Positions 16,392 to 24,560 of a stretch of 39,155 nucleotides of DNA are shown here, in pieces (the stretch's first letter is position 1; the number at the start of each line of letters is the position of its first letter). The stretch comes from Planctomycetota bacterium (GTDB taxonomy: Bacteria > Planctomycetota > Phycisphaerae > Phycisphaerales > UBA1924). The stretch covers positions 1 through 39,155 of the forward strand of contig JAJRXR010000076.1 in the NCBI GenBank assembly GCA_024276195.1. The letters are read 5' to 3'. Under the pieces are notes generated by a model, which saw only the letters and a list, made by a program, of their open reading frames with translations, searched no databases and was not told where the DNA came from. Made by a program: the position numbers and the translations under genes.

Positions 16392-16410
16392 GCCCCACGC
16401 CATGTGGGGC
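16392..16410 (+). promoter_or_regulatory. Hairpin overlapping the ATG of the ParA-type gene
   Basis: gccccac (16392-16398) pairs with gtggggc (16404-16410). The loop gccat contains the first two bases of the ATG at 16402. If this ATG is the real start, the hairpin would mask it. If translation starts at GTG 16426, the hairpin is in the leader. Confidence 0.35.
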
Positions 16411-17934
16411 GCCGGGGCCTGGGCTGTGCGGACGATCGCGATCATCAATCAGAAGGGCGGGTGCGGGAAGACGACCAGCGCGATCAACCTCGCGGCGGTC
16501 TTCGCCCGCCGGGGCTTCCGAACGCTGCTGGTGGATCTCGACCCGCAGTCACACTGCGCTGCGGGCCTGGGCGTGCCCGAGGACCAGATCGACCGGGACG
16601 TGACCGACGCGCTGCTGGCGCCACCGGACGCTCGCCTGGACCGGAGCCAGTTGCTCTGGCGTGTGACGCGGGGGCTGGACCTGCTGCCGAGCCTGATGCG
16701 TCTGGCCGGGCTCGAGGCGAGCCGGGGCGGCCTTGCCGAGGCGCCCGACAAGGACCACCGCCTGGCGTCGGTGATCGACCGACTCAGCCGGGCATCGGGC
16801 GCCGCGGGCCAGGGCGACGAGCCCGAGCGGGTGTTTGACATCTGCCTGATCGACTGCCCGCCCTCGATCGGCCTGCTGACCTACAACGCGCTGGTGGCGG
16901 CCCGCGAACTGATCGTCCCGGTCGAGACAAGCTACTTCGCGCTCAAGGGCGCCGAGAAGCAGGTCAAGACCATGCGCTCGATCGGGCGGCGCCTGGGCGT
17001 GCGCAACCGCGCCCGCCTGCTGCCCACGCTGCACGACACGGCGGTCCCGATCTCACGCGACATGCTCTCAGAAATGCGCGCCAAGTTCGGCGGGCTGCTG
17101 ATCCCCACGATCATCCGGAGCGACCCCGCCCTGCGCGAGGCCGCGAGCCTCGGCAGGCCCATCATCGACCACGCCCCACACTCGATGGGCAGTGAGGACT
17201 ACACCTCCCTGTGCGAGTGGCTCGAGGAGCACGCCCGGATCGACCGGTCCGAGCTCGATGGCGACGACGACATCCCCATGCGCGTCGAGCGCCCCGCGAG
17301 TGTGACGGTGATGCCCGGGGCCGAGCGGGCCGTGCTGGGGGGCGCCGAGCCCAGGCCTGCAGCTCCCGTTTCACGCCTGGACGAGCTGACGGCCCGCGTC
17401 CGCGAGATGAAGCAGGACGCAGCCGGCGCCTCCTTGACTGCGGCCCAGCGTCTCGACGCCCTGCGCACCGTCGCCAGCGTCAACGCCGCCCCGAGCGCAC
17501 ACCCTGATCAACCCTCGGGCGCCCAGGCGACGGCGCCCGCGCCAACCTCCGAACACCCCCTGCGCACAGGCTCGGCGCTCACACTCATCGAGAGCGAGCC
17601 CGAGCCGATCGCGCGTGTAGACGCGGGCGCCCGGGCGCTGCTCGGCTCGCGCCCGACGGCCCGGGGCGTGCTGTTTGTCCTGCCGCTGGCGCTGGGCGAG
17701 CGCGTCTTTGTCGCCGGCGACTTCAACGGCTGGCAGAGCGCCCGCCACGAGATGCGGCGCAACCCCGAACGCGGCGTGTACGAACTCGAGATCCCGATGA
17801 GCCCGGGCGAGCACCAGTACCGCCTCGTGATCGACGGGCGCTGGGCAGTCGATCCGTACGCGGGCGAGTGCGTCCTGAACCAGAGCGGTGAACCCAACAG
17901 CGTGGTCCGCGTCCCGCCCCGGGCGGACGTGTAA
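16402..17934 (+). CDS. ParA/Soj-type ATPase with C-terminal glycogen-binding-like (CBM48) domain
   Basis: 510 residues from ATG 16402 (GTG 16426 is an alternative). The N-terminal ~270 residues are a ParA/Soj ATPase: deviant Walker A KGGCGKTT, LLVDLDPQSHCAAGLG, Walker B FDICLIDCPPSIG, and VETSYFALKG. A disordered Ala/Pro/Ser/Arg-rich linker of about 150 residues follows. The last ~90 residues match the AMPK/CBM48 Early-set fold: RVFVAGDFNGWQ, RGVYELEIPMSPGEHQYRLVIDG, VDPYAGECVLN and NSVVRV. ParA proteins position DNA or protein cargo, while CBM48 domains usually bind alpha-glucans, so the combination is unusual. No parB is adjacent. It precedes a ParA/MinD-like gene by 21 bases and is probably co-transcribed with it. 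Confidence 0.85.
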   Translation: MWGAGAWAVRTIAIINQKGGCGKTTSAINLAAVFARRGFRTLLVDLDPQSHCAAGLGVPEDQIDRDVTDALLAPPDARLDRSQLLWRVTRGLDLLPSLMRLAGLEASRGGLAEAPDKDHRLASVIDRLSRASGAAGQGDEPERVFDICLIDCPPSIGLLTYNALVAARELIVPVETSYFALKGAEKQVKTMRSIGRRLGVRNRARLLPTLHDTAVPISRDMLSEMRAKFGGLLIPTIIRSDPALREAASLGRPIIDHAPHSMGSEDYTSLCEWLEEHARIDRSELDGDDDIPMRVERPASVTVMPGAERAVLGGAEPRPAAPVSRLDELTARVREMKQDAAGASLTAAQRLDALRTVASVNAAPSAHPDQPSGAQATAPAPTSEHPLRTGSALTLIESEPEPIARVDAGARALLGSRPTARGVLFVLPLALGERVFVAGDFNGWQSARHEMRRNPERGVYELEIPMSPGEHQYRLVIDGRWAVDPYAGECVLNQSGEPNSVVRVPPRADV

Positions 17935-17955
17935 ATCAGCAAAGGCGAGACAACG

Positions 17956-19332
17956 ATGGACGGCCCCGACCAAAGCGACCATTCCGAGTACATGCCCACG
18001 ATCTCGCGCCCGGCTGGCGGCGATGAGTTTGACGCCCTGGCGGACCTGTTCCTGGGCGACACGCCGCTGGCGCCGCCCGGGACGAGCCAGGCGCCCCCGG
18101 CGCGATCAACCGGGACAGACCCGGTCCCGGCCCGGGTCGTGAGCGCGCGTGCCGAAGCGGCAGCGCCTGCGAAACTCGAGGGCGTGGTGCTCGGGCACCT
18201 GCCGGTGCGCGCGTCGATCTGGGTGCGTCAGTACGCGGGGTCCGTCGCCGATGCGATGCAGGCGCCGGTGGCGCTCTTGCGCATCTCGCCCGAACTGACG
18301 ACCCTGGATCTCGTCGGCGCCGGGATCAGCCCTCCCAGCGAAGTGCACACGGACCTGAAGGAAGCCATCGCCGACGCCAAGCGGCGCTGCACGCACTGGA
18401 TTCTCCGTGTTGACGAGACGGACGAGCCAGCGATGATCGCGCGCGACGACCTCGACGAGATCACGGTGCTGACCGGGGCCGACGAGGCGGCGGTCGTCGC
18501 GTCGTACCGCCTGATGAAGTCGCTCGCGTCGGAGTGGGACCGCAAGCTCGACGAGGACGCGGGGCCGGGCCTGCGTCTGGCGATCATGGGCAGCGAGCAC
18601 GAGCGGGCACTGGTCGCGGGCGAGAAGCTCGAGCGGGCGGCGCGTGCGTTTTTGCACCGTCCGGTACAGGTCTCGGCCCGCGTGCCGCGCATCGGCGCGG
18701 TGGGCTCGGCGACGCTGTTCCGCGGAGAATCCGGCGCCGATCTGGGCGAGCTGATGTCGCAGATCTCGGGGGCGCAAGGCCCGAGCGTTTCAGCGCCTCG
18801 CCTGCGCCTTGCCGCCGAGCACGGGCCGGCGCACCCAGCGGAGGTCACGATCAAGCCAACGCGACGCCGAGCGCCCGCCCAGCGTGGAGCCAGCCCGGAG
18901 CGTCAAGAGCTCTCGCCCCCACGCTCAATGCCAAATCCCAGCGAGCGGAGCGTGCCGATGAGCGCCCTGATCCCCGGGCTGACGCTGCTTGAAACGCGCT
19001 GCCCCAAGGCGGGTCGCGTGGAGCTGGCGTCGGACGAGAACGGGCGCCTGCACCTGATCGCGAGTTCTGGCGCGGACCCGACGCAGCCGATCGACACCCT
19101 GGTCGCGACGAGCGCGTGGGCGCGGGAGCATCTGGCGCTGCTGCTGCGGGCCGAGCCGGAGCTGGCGCCGCCGAGCGCGGACCCAGAGTCCGAGTCGGAT
19201 CCCGTGCTGCACCTGGTGACGACGGAGCCGAAGCTGGTCCGCCCGCTGCTCGACGCGGACGTACGGGTCCACCTGTTGACCGAGATCGAGGTGGGCGGTC
19301 AGACGGCCCGTGTGACAACCGAGTTGAACTGA
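17956..19332 (+). CDS. Protein with degenerate MinD/FlhG-like region, partner of the ParA-CBM48 gene
   Basis: 458 residues. No family is recognised with confidence. Residues about 75-260 read like the second half of a MinD/FlhG ATPase (EITVLTGADEAAVVASYRLMKSL, LRLAIMGSEHERALVAGEKLERAARAFLHRPV, then RIGAVGSATLFRGESGADL), without a visible Walker A. This part follows a Pro/Ala-rich N-terminus. An Arg/Pro-rich linker (about 275-330) leads to a C-terminal domain (about 335-457) rich in Leu and acidic residues. It starts 21 bases after the ParA-CBM48 stop and is followed by a strong terminator. It may be a regulatory, non-hydrolysing partner of that ATPase; this is inferred from context. Confidence 0.6.
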   Translation: MDGPDQSDHSEYMPTISRPAGGDEFDALADLFLGDTPLAPPGTSQAPPARSTGTDPVPARVVSARAEAAAPAKLEGVVLGHLPVRASIWVRQYAGSVADAMQAPVALLRISPELTTLDLVGAGISPPSEVHTDLKEAIADAKRRCTHWILRVDETDEPAMIARDDLDEITVLTGADEAAVVASYRLMKSLASEWDRKLDEDAGPGLRLAIMGSEHERALVAGEKLERAARAFLHRPVQVSARVPRIGAVGSATLFRGESGADLGELMSQISGAQGPSVSAPRLRLAAEHGPAHPAEVTIKPTRRRAPAQRGASPERQELSPPRSMPNPSERSVPMSALIPGLTLLETRCPKAGRVELASDENGRLHLIASSGADPTQPIDTLVATSAWAREHLALLLRAEPELAPPSADPESESDPVLHLVTTEPKLVRPLLDADVRVHLLTEIEVGGQTARVTTELN

Positions 19333-19353
19333 GACACACCGAACTGAATAACA

Positions 19354-19382
19354 AACGCCCCGGGCCATCGGCCCGGGGCGTT
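19354..19382. terminator. Bidirectional intrinsic terminator, perfect 13-bp stem
   Basis: Arms 19354-19366 and 19370-19382 (aacgccccgggcc and its complement) are separated by atc. It sits between the convergent ends of the MinD-like gene (19332) and clpX (19417), with gctgttt on the plus side and ttgttattcag on the minus side. It probably ends transcription in both directions. Confidence 0.8.
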
Positions 19383-19416
19383 GCTGTTTGATGGGTTGTT
19401 TGAACTCTGAGTCCGA

Positions 19417-20859
19417 TCAGGCGGAGTTGGCCCGCTTGACGCGGATCTGCTCGAGCAGGGGCTTGCTGCGGACAGCCTTGGCGTCGATGACATACTCGGC
19501 GCCGTCGTTGTCCAGGTCCGGAAGGTCGTACATCAGGTTGAGCATCAGCTCTTCCATGACGGCGCGGAGGGCGCGGGCGCCGGTGGCCCGCTTGGCCGCG
19601 AGTGCCGCGATCTCGTCGAGCGCTTCATCTGTGAAGGTCAGCTTGGCCTTCTCGAGGGCGAACATGTGCTGATACTGACGGATGAGCGCGTTCTTGGGCT
19701 CGGTCAGGATCTTGACCAGGGCGCTATTCGCCAGCGGCATCAGGGGCGTGATAACCGGCAACCGCCCGACAAGCTCGGGGATCATGCCGTACTCGACCAC
19801 GTCCTCGTTTGTCACCTGCGCGAGCAGCTCTTCCCGCTTGATCTGCTGGATCTGCTCGCCTTCGTCGTCGGTGGTTTGACCGACAAAGCCGATGCGAGTC
19901 TGCCCGACGCGCCTGCGGATGATCTCCTCAAGCCCGACGAAGGTGCCGCCGCAGATGAACAGGACGTTGCGGGTATCAAACTGGATGTACTGCTGCTCGG
20001 GGTGCTTGCGCCCGCCCTGGGGGGGGACGTTGGCGATGGTGCCCTCGAGCATTTTCAGGAGGCTCTGCTGCACACCCTCGCCCGAAACATCGCGGGTGAT
20101 CGAGACGTTGCTCGAGGTCTTGCCGACCTTGTCAACCTCGTCGATATAGATGATGCCGCGTTGGGCGGCCTCGACATCAAAGTCCGCCGCCTGGAGCAGC
20201 TTGAGCAGCAGGTTCTCGACGTCCTCGCCAACGTACCCCGCCTCGGTGAGCGTGGTCGCGTCGCCGATGGCGAAGGGAACCTTGAGCATGCGCGCCATGG
20301 TGCGCGCCAGCAGCGTCTTGCCCGAGCCCGTCGGCCCGATGAGCAGGATGTTGGACTTGTCGAGCTCGATCTCGTTCGCGTCGTCGCTCTCTGCGTGGAG
20401 CAGACGCTTGTAGTGCGTGTGCACCGCGACGGCAAGCGACCGCTTGGCCAGCTCTTGGCCGATGACGTACTCGCTCATGAACTCGACAATCTCGCGGGGC
20501 GAGGGGATTTCCTGGAGGGCGCTGGAGATCGAGCTGACACGCCGGCGCTCCTGCTTGAAGATGTTCTGGCACAGATCCACGCAGTTGGCGCAGATATAGA
20601 CCTCGCTGGGGCCTTCGACCATGGGGCCGACGTCGCGGGAGGTTTTGCCGCAGAACGAGCAGGTGGTGACCTTGCGTCCCCGGAAGCCGCCGCCCCCGCC
20701 GGAGCCGGAAGCGCCGCCGCCGCCGCCTCCGCCTGAGTCGCCTCCGTCCGAACCGCCCGATCCTGAATCGCCCGAATCCGAGTCGCCTGTGTCACGGCTC
20801 GCGGCGACGGGGGCAACGGGGGCGACACTCGTGTTCTCATCCTGCCATCTCTTCGACAT
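19417..20859 (-). CDS. clpX: ATP-dependent Clp protease ATP-binding subunit ClpX
   Basis: 480 residues from ATG 20859, supported by GAGG five bases upstream; a GTG two codons earlier is the alternative. AAA+ unfoldase that feeds ClpP. The four-Cys zinc finger CSFCGKTS...CANCVDLC, Walker A GPTGSGKT, Walker [10 protein letters not shown], sensor and RKHPEQQ blocks, and the C-terminal small domain ([14 protein letters not shown]) are all present. Unusually, about 50 residues precede the zinc finger, made mostly of Asp, Ser and Gly and ending in a Gly-rich run. Typical ClpX has fewer than 15 there. No clpP is next to it. Confidence 0.95.
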   Translation of the reverse strand: MSKRWQDENTSVAPVAPVAASRDTGDSDSGDSGSGGSDGGDSGGGGGGGASGSGGGGGFRGRKVTTCSFCGKTSRDVGPMVEGPSEVYICANCVDLCQNIFKQERRRVSSISSALQEIPSPREIVEFMSEYVIGQELAKRSLAVAVHTHYKRLLHAESDDANEIELDKSNILLIGPTGSGKTLLARTMARMLKVPFAIGDATTLTEAGYVGEDVENLLLKLLQAADFDVEAAQRGIIYIDEVDKVGKTSSNVSITRDVSGEGVQQSLLKMLEGTIANVPPQGGRKHPEQQYIQFDTRNVLFICGGTFVGLEEIIRRRVGQTRIGFVGQTTDDEGEQIQQIKREELLAQVTNEDVVEYGMIPELVGRLPVITPLMPLANSALVKILTEPKNALIRQYQHMFALEKAKLTFTDEALDEIAALAAKRATGARALRAVMEELMLNLMYDLPDLDNDGAEYVIDAKAVRSKPLLEQIRVKRANSA

Positions 20860-21116
20860 ACTCACCTCGAAGTTAGCGCGAGCAGCTCTTGGCCCGCGTC
20901 AAGCTATCGACCGTCTCTCGGCGGGGCTCGACGCCCTCCCGCAGACCCGTCGAATCCGGTGCTGGCGGGAACCATCCACACCCCCGGACCGGTCGATCTA
21001 CCCCGGAGCCTACCGCCCGACTTGGGCCTGCACCATGTCTTGCCGGTCACGATCCACCTCACGACTCATTCTCGACCCCTTCAGTCGGCACAGGCGACCC
21101 AGACTCCGCAGATGTC

Positions 21117-21578
21117 TCAGTCCTCGGGCTCCGACGCGGGCCTGTGTGGGGTGTTCGCCCCCGGGCTTGGCGGTTCGCCCGGGTCCGGTTTGCGCGCTGG
21201 CAGGCGCTCGCCCGTCAGGTCATAGCCCGGGCGGGCCGCGACAGACCCGTCGGGCGCTTCCGGACCTCGTGCCGCGTCCGGGCGGGGCGGGGGCTCTCGC
21301 CCGGCGGCCCGCGCGGCGATGCTCGACCGGGTGTGGTCGTACTCGCTCTGGCTGATCTCGCCCCGGGCGCGCATGGCCCGCAGCTCGTCGAGCATCGCCC
21401 CCGGGGCGCCGGCAGAATCTGAGCCGTTCAGCAGGCGCCGGCGCATCGTCATCACCACCACGCCGAAGACCAGGGAGGCCACGATCAGGGCGCCCGCCCA
21501 AATCCAGATCTCCATCGGCGCCTGACGCGACTGCCCCAGCACAACCACTGGCCCCAAGCTGGAAAGCATCGCGTGCAT
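21117..21578 (-). CDS. Small membrane protein with SHOCT-like motif
   Basis: 153 residues. One membrane helix, IWIWAGALIVASLVFGVVVM (about residues 24-43), is followed by a stretch like the SHOCT motif: MLDELRAMRARGEISQSEYDHTRSSI (about 62-87), a short helical hairpin found at the C-terminus of many membrane proteins. The rest is Pro/Arg/Asp-rich and likely disordered. It lies 251 bases upstream of clpX on the same strand. That gap shows no ORF or hairpin I trust. Role unknown. The first 20 residues could be a weak signal peptide. Confidence 0.6.
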   Translation of the reverse strand: MHAMLSSLGPVVVLGQSRQAPMEIWIWAGALIVASLVFGVVVMTMRRRLLNGSDSAGAPGAMLDELRAMRARGEISQSEYDHTRSSIAARAAGREPPPRPDAARGPEAPDGSVAARPGYDLTGERLPARKPDPGEPPSPGANTPHRPASEPED

Positions 21579-21619
21579 ACCGGGCAGAGTTTACCGCGCG
21601 ATGATGGCGCAGAGCGTGT

Positions 21620-22366
21620 CTAGATGTTGTTCGAGGCGATCGCCTCGCGCAGGGGCGTCAGCAACGCCGGCAGCACCCGCTCATCGACGAGCTCCTGCCC
21701 ACGCCTGGCCAGACGATCGAACCGGTCGGGCAGCTCGCGCAGCTCCGAGACCGGGTCGTGCTGGCGGAGCGTCAGGTAGACGCTGATCGGCTCGTCCCGG
21801 CGCTCCACCTCACGAACGCCCGCCTGCGAGCGGGTCTTGACCTCAAAATGCGCCTCAACCTCCGCGCCCAGGCCCAGCGTCAGACCGATCAGCGGCTGGC
21901 AGTCCACGGCCACAGCCCCCGGCACGTCCACCAGCGACGCCATCGGCGACGCCCCCACCAACGCCTCGGCCACGATCGCGTCGTGGTTCCCCGACGCCGC
22001 CAGGTCAAACCCGTACAACAACTCCACAAACTCGAGATCCAGCGGACTAATACTCAGGTAGTACGGCGTCACGTCGAGCACGCACCGGTGCAGCCCGTAC
22101 GCCTCCTCCTCGTTGCTCGGGTTGACCACGCCCGAACGGATGCTGTTCGAGCGGATCGCCATCCAGCGGTGCGGCGAGCTGTCCTGCGGGCTCTCAAGCG
22201 CCAGCTCGTCCTTGTACCGCTTGAACGAGCTCATCTCCGGGAACTCGCGACGCACGCGCTCAAAGAGATCGAGCACCGTCTCACGCGATCGCGGGAGATC
22301 GAGCTTCACGCTCAGCTTCTGGTTCACATAAAAATCGGTACACAAGACCTTGTAGCTCGACGTCAT
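21620..22366 (-). CDS. Conserved planctomycete-type protein, unknown function
   Basis: 248 residues from ATG 22366, which has AAGGAG nine bases upstream. The extra 30 upstream residues of the open frame are rejected. It begins YKVLCTDFYVNQKLSVKLDLPRSRE and contains YYLSISPLDLEFVELLYGFDLAASGNHD, VEAHFEVKTR, and EEPISVYLT-like and LLTPLREAI segments. I recall similar proteins as hypothetical in planctomycetes, but I know no function. No signal peptide or membrane segment. Soluble, acidic, mixed alpha/beta. It is downstream of the DUF418/acylphosphatase pair on the same strand. Confidence 0.7.
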   Translation of the reverse strand: MTSSYKVLCTDFYVNQKLSVKLDLPRSRETVLDLFERVRREFPEMSSFKRYKDELALESPQDSSPHRWMAIRSNSIRSGVVNPSNEEEAYGLHRCVLDVTPYYLSISPLDLEFVELLYGFDLAASGNHDAIVAEALVGASPMASLVDVPGAVAVDCQPLIGLTLGLGAEVEAHFEVKTRSQAGVREVERRDEPISVYLTLRQHDPVSELRELPDRFDRLARRGQELVDERVLPALLTPLREAIASNNI

Positions 22367-22474
22367 CCCTGCGCACTCCTTGCGGCTTGGCCCGCAGCAT
22401 AGAGCCATCGACGACCACGCTGGAGTTTCCGACGACCTGTCCACATCAATCGACACAAGACGCGGATCTGCCCG

Positions 22475-23842
22475 TCATCCGGGCGCACCCGCCCCGCCCC
22501 CCGCCCCATGCCTGAGCCCACCTCTGGCCTTGAGCATCGGCTGCGGACGGAGATAGGTCAGCGACCGCCAGAGCCACTCAACGGGGCCGAAGCGGAAGAC
22601 CCGGAGCCAGAGCAGGCTGAACGCGATGTTCACACCCCAGACGCCGAAGACGACCAGCCACAGCTCCGGGTACTGAACACGGGCAAAGAGCCCGAAGCCG
22701 TGCCCGTAGAAAATGGTCGTGCAGATGAGCGTCTGGAGGAGGTAGTTGCTCAGGGCCATGCGCCCGACGGCGCCCAGGGCGATCGTCAGCGGGCGCGCGA
22801 GGCGCCGGCGAACGAGCAGGATCAGGCACGCGGCGTAGCCCAGAGCGATCGGGATACCCACGGTCTGGCCCATGCCCATGAAGATGAACCCGGGCAGGTC
22901 AGCGCCCGACACCTCGAGGGCGCCCAGGGTCAGCAGAGTCAGACCCAACCCGGCGCCGAGCCCGACGCCAGCGAGCCAGAGATAGAACCGGTCGCTGCGT
23001 TCGCCGGTGAGCACGCCGGTGCGCGTCAGGGCGATGCCGAGGATCATCATGCCCGAGACAGACCAGAAGAATCCGAAGACGAGAAAGAAGTACATCATGA
23101 GCAGGGCAAAGGCCCGCGCGCCAAGAGCGTCGATGTAGGACCCGGTGTAGGCGGCGACCTCCCCCGGGATGTCGCCGAGCATCTCGCTCGGGCTCGTCAT
23201 CACCAGGCCCAGGACCATGAGCCCCGTCATGGCGCCGACCCCAACCAGGTAGAGCGCCGAGCCAAAAATGAACTGCGTGATCGGCTTCCATCGCCGAACC
23301 CACCAGACAAAGCCCAGGCCAGCAACGGCGTACCAGACGAGGATGTCGCCGTACCACAGCCCGAAGGCGTGGAGCAGCCCGATGAGCAGCAGCCAGGCGC
23401 ACCGCGTGTACCACAGCCCCGCGCCAGCGGAGAGCTTGACCCGAGTGCGCCGTGCGCCGTTGCACTCGGGACAGGGCGAGCCATGGGGCAGGCCCGCGAG
23501 GTCATAGCCGCACCCCTGGCACAGATCCTCGCGATCAAACTTGCGGGCGTACATCACGACGCCGGCGCCGAAGAGGATCGAGAACAGGAACATCATCTTG
23601 CCGTGGAACAGGATCTGGACGACGCGGTGACTGATTTCGTTGCCCAGCGTGTTCGCCTCGGCGGCGCTGGTGTGCTCGAGCGCAAGCGCGAACACGTCGG
23701 TGGAGAACATCGCCCCCGACGGCCAGGCGAAGGCGACAATGTTCGGCCCCAGGATCCCGAGCATGGCGAAGCCGCGGATCACATCGAGCGACTCGACGCG
23801 AGAGGCGGCGAGCGTTGGCAAAGGATCTGGCGTCTGACTCAT
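22475..23842 (-). CDS. DUF418-family membrane protein with inserted zinc knuckle
   Basis: 455 residues from ATG 23842, which overlaps the acylphosphatase stop (ATGA). Polytopic membrane protein of the YeiB/DUF418 group. The opening ESLDVIRGFAMLGILGPNIVAFAWP is the family signature, and the C-terminal part (GRMALSNYLLQTLICTTIFYGHGFGLF, ELWLVVFGVWGVNIAFSLLWL) is the DUF418 domain. Between two membrane segments (about residues 100-125) sits a four-Cys knuckle, CQGCGYDLAGLPHGSPCPEC, absent from most relatives. YeiB-type proteins are thought to be transporters or acyltransferases; the substrate is unknown. Confidence 0.85.
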   Translation of the reverse strand: MSQTPDPLPTLAASRVESLDVIRGFAMLGILGPNIVAFAWPSGAMFSTDVFALALEHTSAAEANTLGNEISHRVVQILFHGKMMFLFSILFGAGVVMYARKFDREDLCQGCGYDLAGLPHGSPCPECNGARRTRVKLSAGAGLWYTRCAWLLLIGLLHAFGLWYGDILVWYAVAGLGFVWWVRRWKPITQFIFGSALYLVGVGAMTGLMVLGLVMTSPSEMLGDIPGEVAAYTGSYIDALGARAFALLMMYFFLVFGFFWSVSGMMILGIALTRTGVLTGERSDRFYLWLAGVGLGAGLGLTLLTLGALEVSGADLPGFIFMGMGQTVGIPIALGYAACLILLVRRRLARPLTIALGAVGRMALSNYLLQTLICTTIFYGHGFGLFARVQYPELWLVVFGVWGVNIAFSLLWLRVFRFGPVEWLWRSLTYLRPQPMLKARGGLRHGAGGGAGAPG

Positions 23843-24123
23843 CGTTGGCCCCCGTCCCACCGAATCTCAAAGCCGGATTCCGCCTCGCACGTCTGAATAC
23901 CACACCGATCGCAGCCCGTGATATTTGCGCCCAGACGCCCCCGGATCGCCTCTTCAAAGCGGTCAAGCTCGTCCGCAGCGCCCTGGGCTTCGAGCGTGAC
24001 CGAGGCGTCGGGCTCGTTGCGCACCCAGCCGGTGACGCGATAGTCGCGCGCGATCGAGCGGCACGTCGCCCGGAACCCGACACCCTGGACCTGTCCCCGA
24101 TACCTCATCCTGCGGCGCTCCAT
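23839..24123 (-). CDS. Acylphosphatase
   Basis: 94 residues. Small alpha/beta enzyme that hydrolyses acyl phosphates. The signature RGQVQGVGFRATCRSIA contains the catalytic Arg, and VTGWVRNEPDASV the catalytic Asn. Length is normal. Unusually, the C-terminal third contains CDRCGIQTC, three cysteines in a family that normally has none there. Its stop overlaps the start of the DUF418 gene, so the two are translationally coupled. The first four residues (MERR) may be trimmed if MRYRG is the start. Confidence 0.93.
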   Translation of the reverse strand: MERRRMRYRGQVQGVGFRATCRSIARDYRVTGWVRNEPDASVTLEAQGAADELDRFEEAIRGRLGANITGCDRCGIQTCEAESGFEIRWDGGQR

Positions 24124-24560
24124 AGAGGGCGTTGTACCGTCTCGTACGCCTTCGTGCCGTGGGCGTTTCAGGTCCGAGATCGATCCGGAGGGGGGTTCCC
24201 GGACGGCGCAGGGGGAGGGATGGAGCGATCCGGGGGGTCATCTGGCAGACTGGTTGATTCAAGCCGCGTATGTGCTAGGGTTTATCCAGACTGACAGGCG
24301 TCGCTCAGCGAACGGATCACGGGGCGGTTTCAGGCCGCACACCCGGTCGATCAACACACTGATGAGCGAACGACCCGCAGCGACACTCCGGTTTCTTCGC
24401 CGTGCTTCTCGTGTCGGTTGAGGGTCGGCCCCCAGGGATGGGCCGGTGAGACAATCTCGTCAGAATGCCCAAGGGCTAAAGAACATCACGCATCGGGACC
24501 AAGGTCCGCACAGGGCTCAGGCGCCATCGCGTGCGCATCAGGAAGGATGTTTCGGGGACG
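24124..24560. other. 437-base gap between acylphosphatase and dnaG
   Basis: No convincing ORF on either strand: open frames here are shadow-like and lack ribosome binding sites. It must hold the promoter of the minus-strand acylphosphatase unit and that of dnaG-rpoD. A sigma-70-like candidate is at 24253-24281. I see no long hairpin or tRNA-like fold. A short structured RNA cannot be excluded by eye. Confidence 0.5.
24253..24281 (+). promoter_or_regulatory. Candidate sigma-70 promoter upstream of dnaG-rpoD
   Basis: TTGATT (24253-24258), a 17-base spacer, then TAGGGT (24276-24281), in a locally A+T-richer stretch. The -35 match is good and the -10 match is poor. It is about 280 bases before the dnaG start. 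Confidence 0.25.

Noticed and set aside
19666-20736. Plus-strand open frame opposite clpX
   Set aside because: ClpX is unambiguous on the minus strand. The frame reads as antisense composition only.
20866-21116. Short plus-strand open frames upstream of clpX
   Set aside because: They have no ribosome binding site or recognised motif and overlap in several frames, as expected for G+C-rich non-coding sequence.
22508-23896. Plus-strand open frame opposite the DUF418 gene
   Set aside because: Charged, low-hydrophobicity antisense translation of membrane helices, with no domain.
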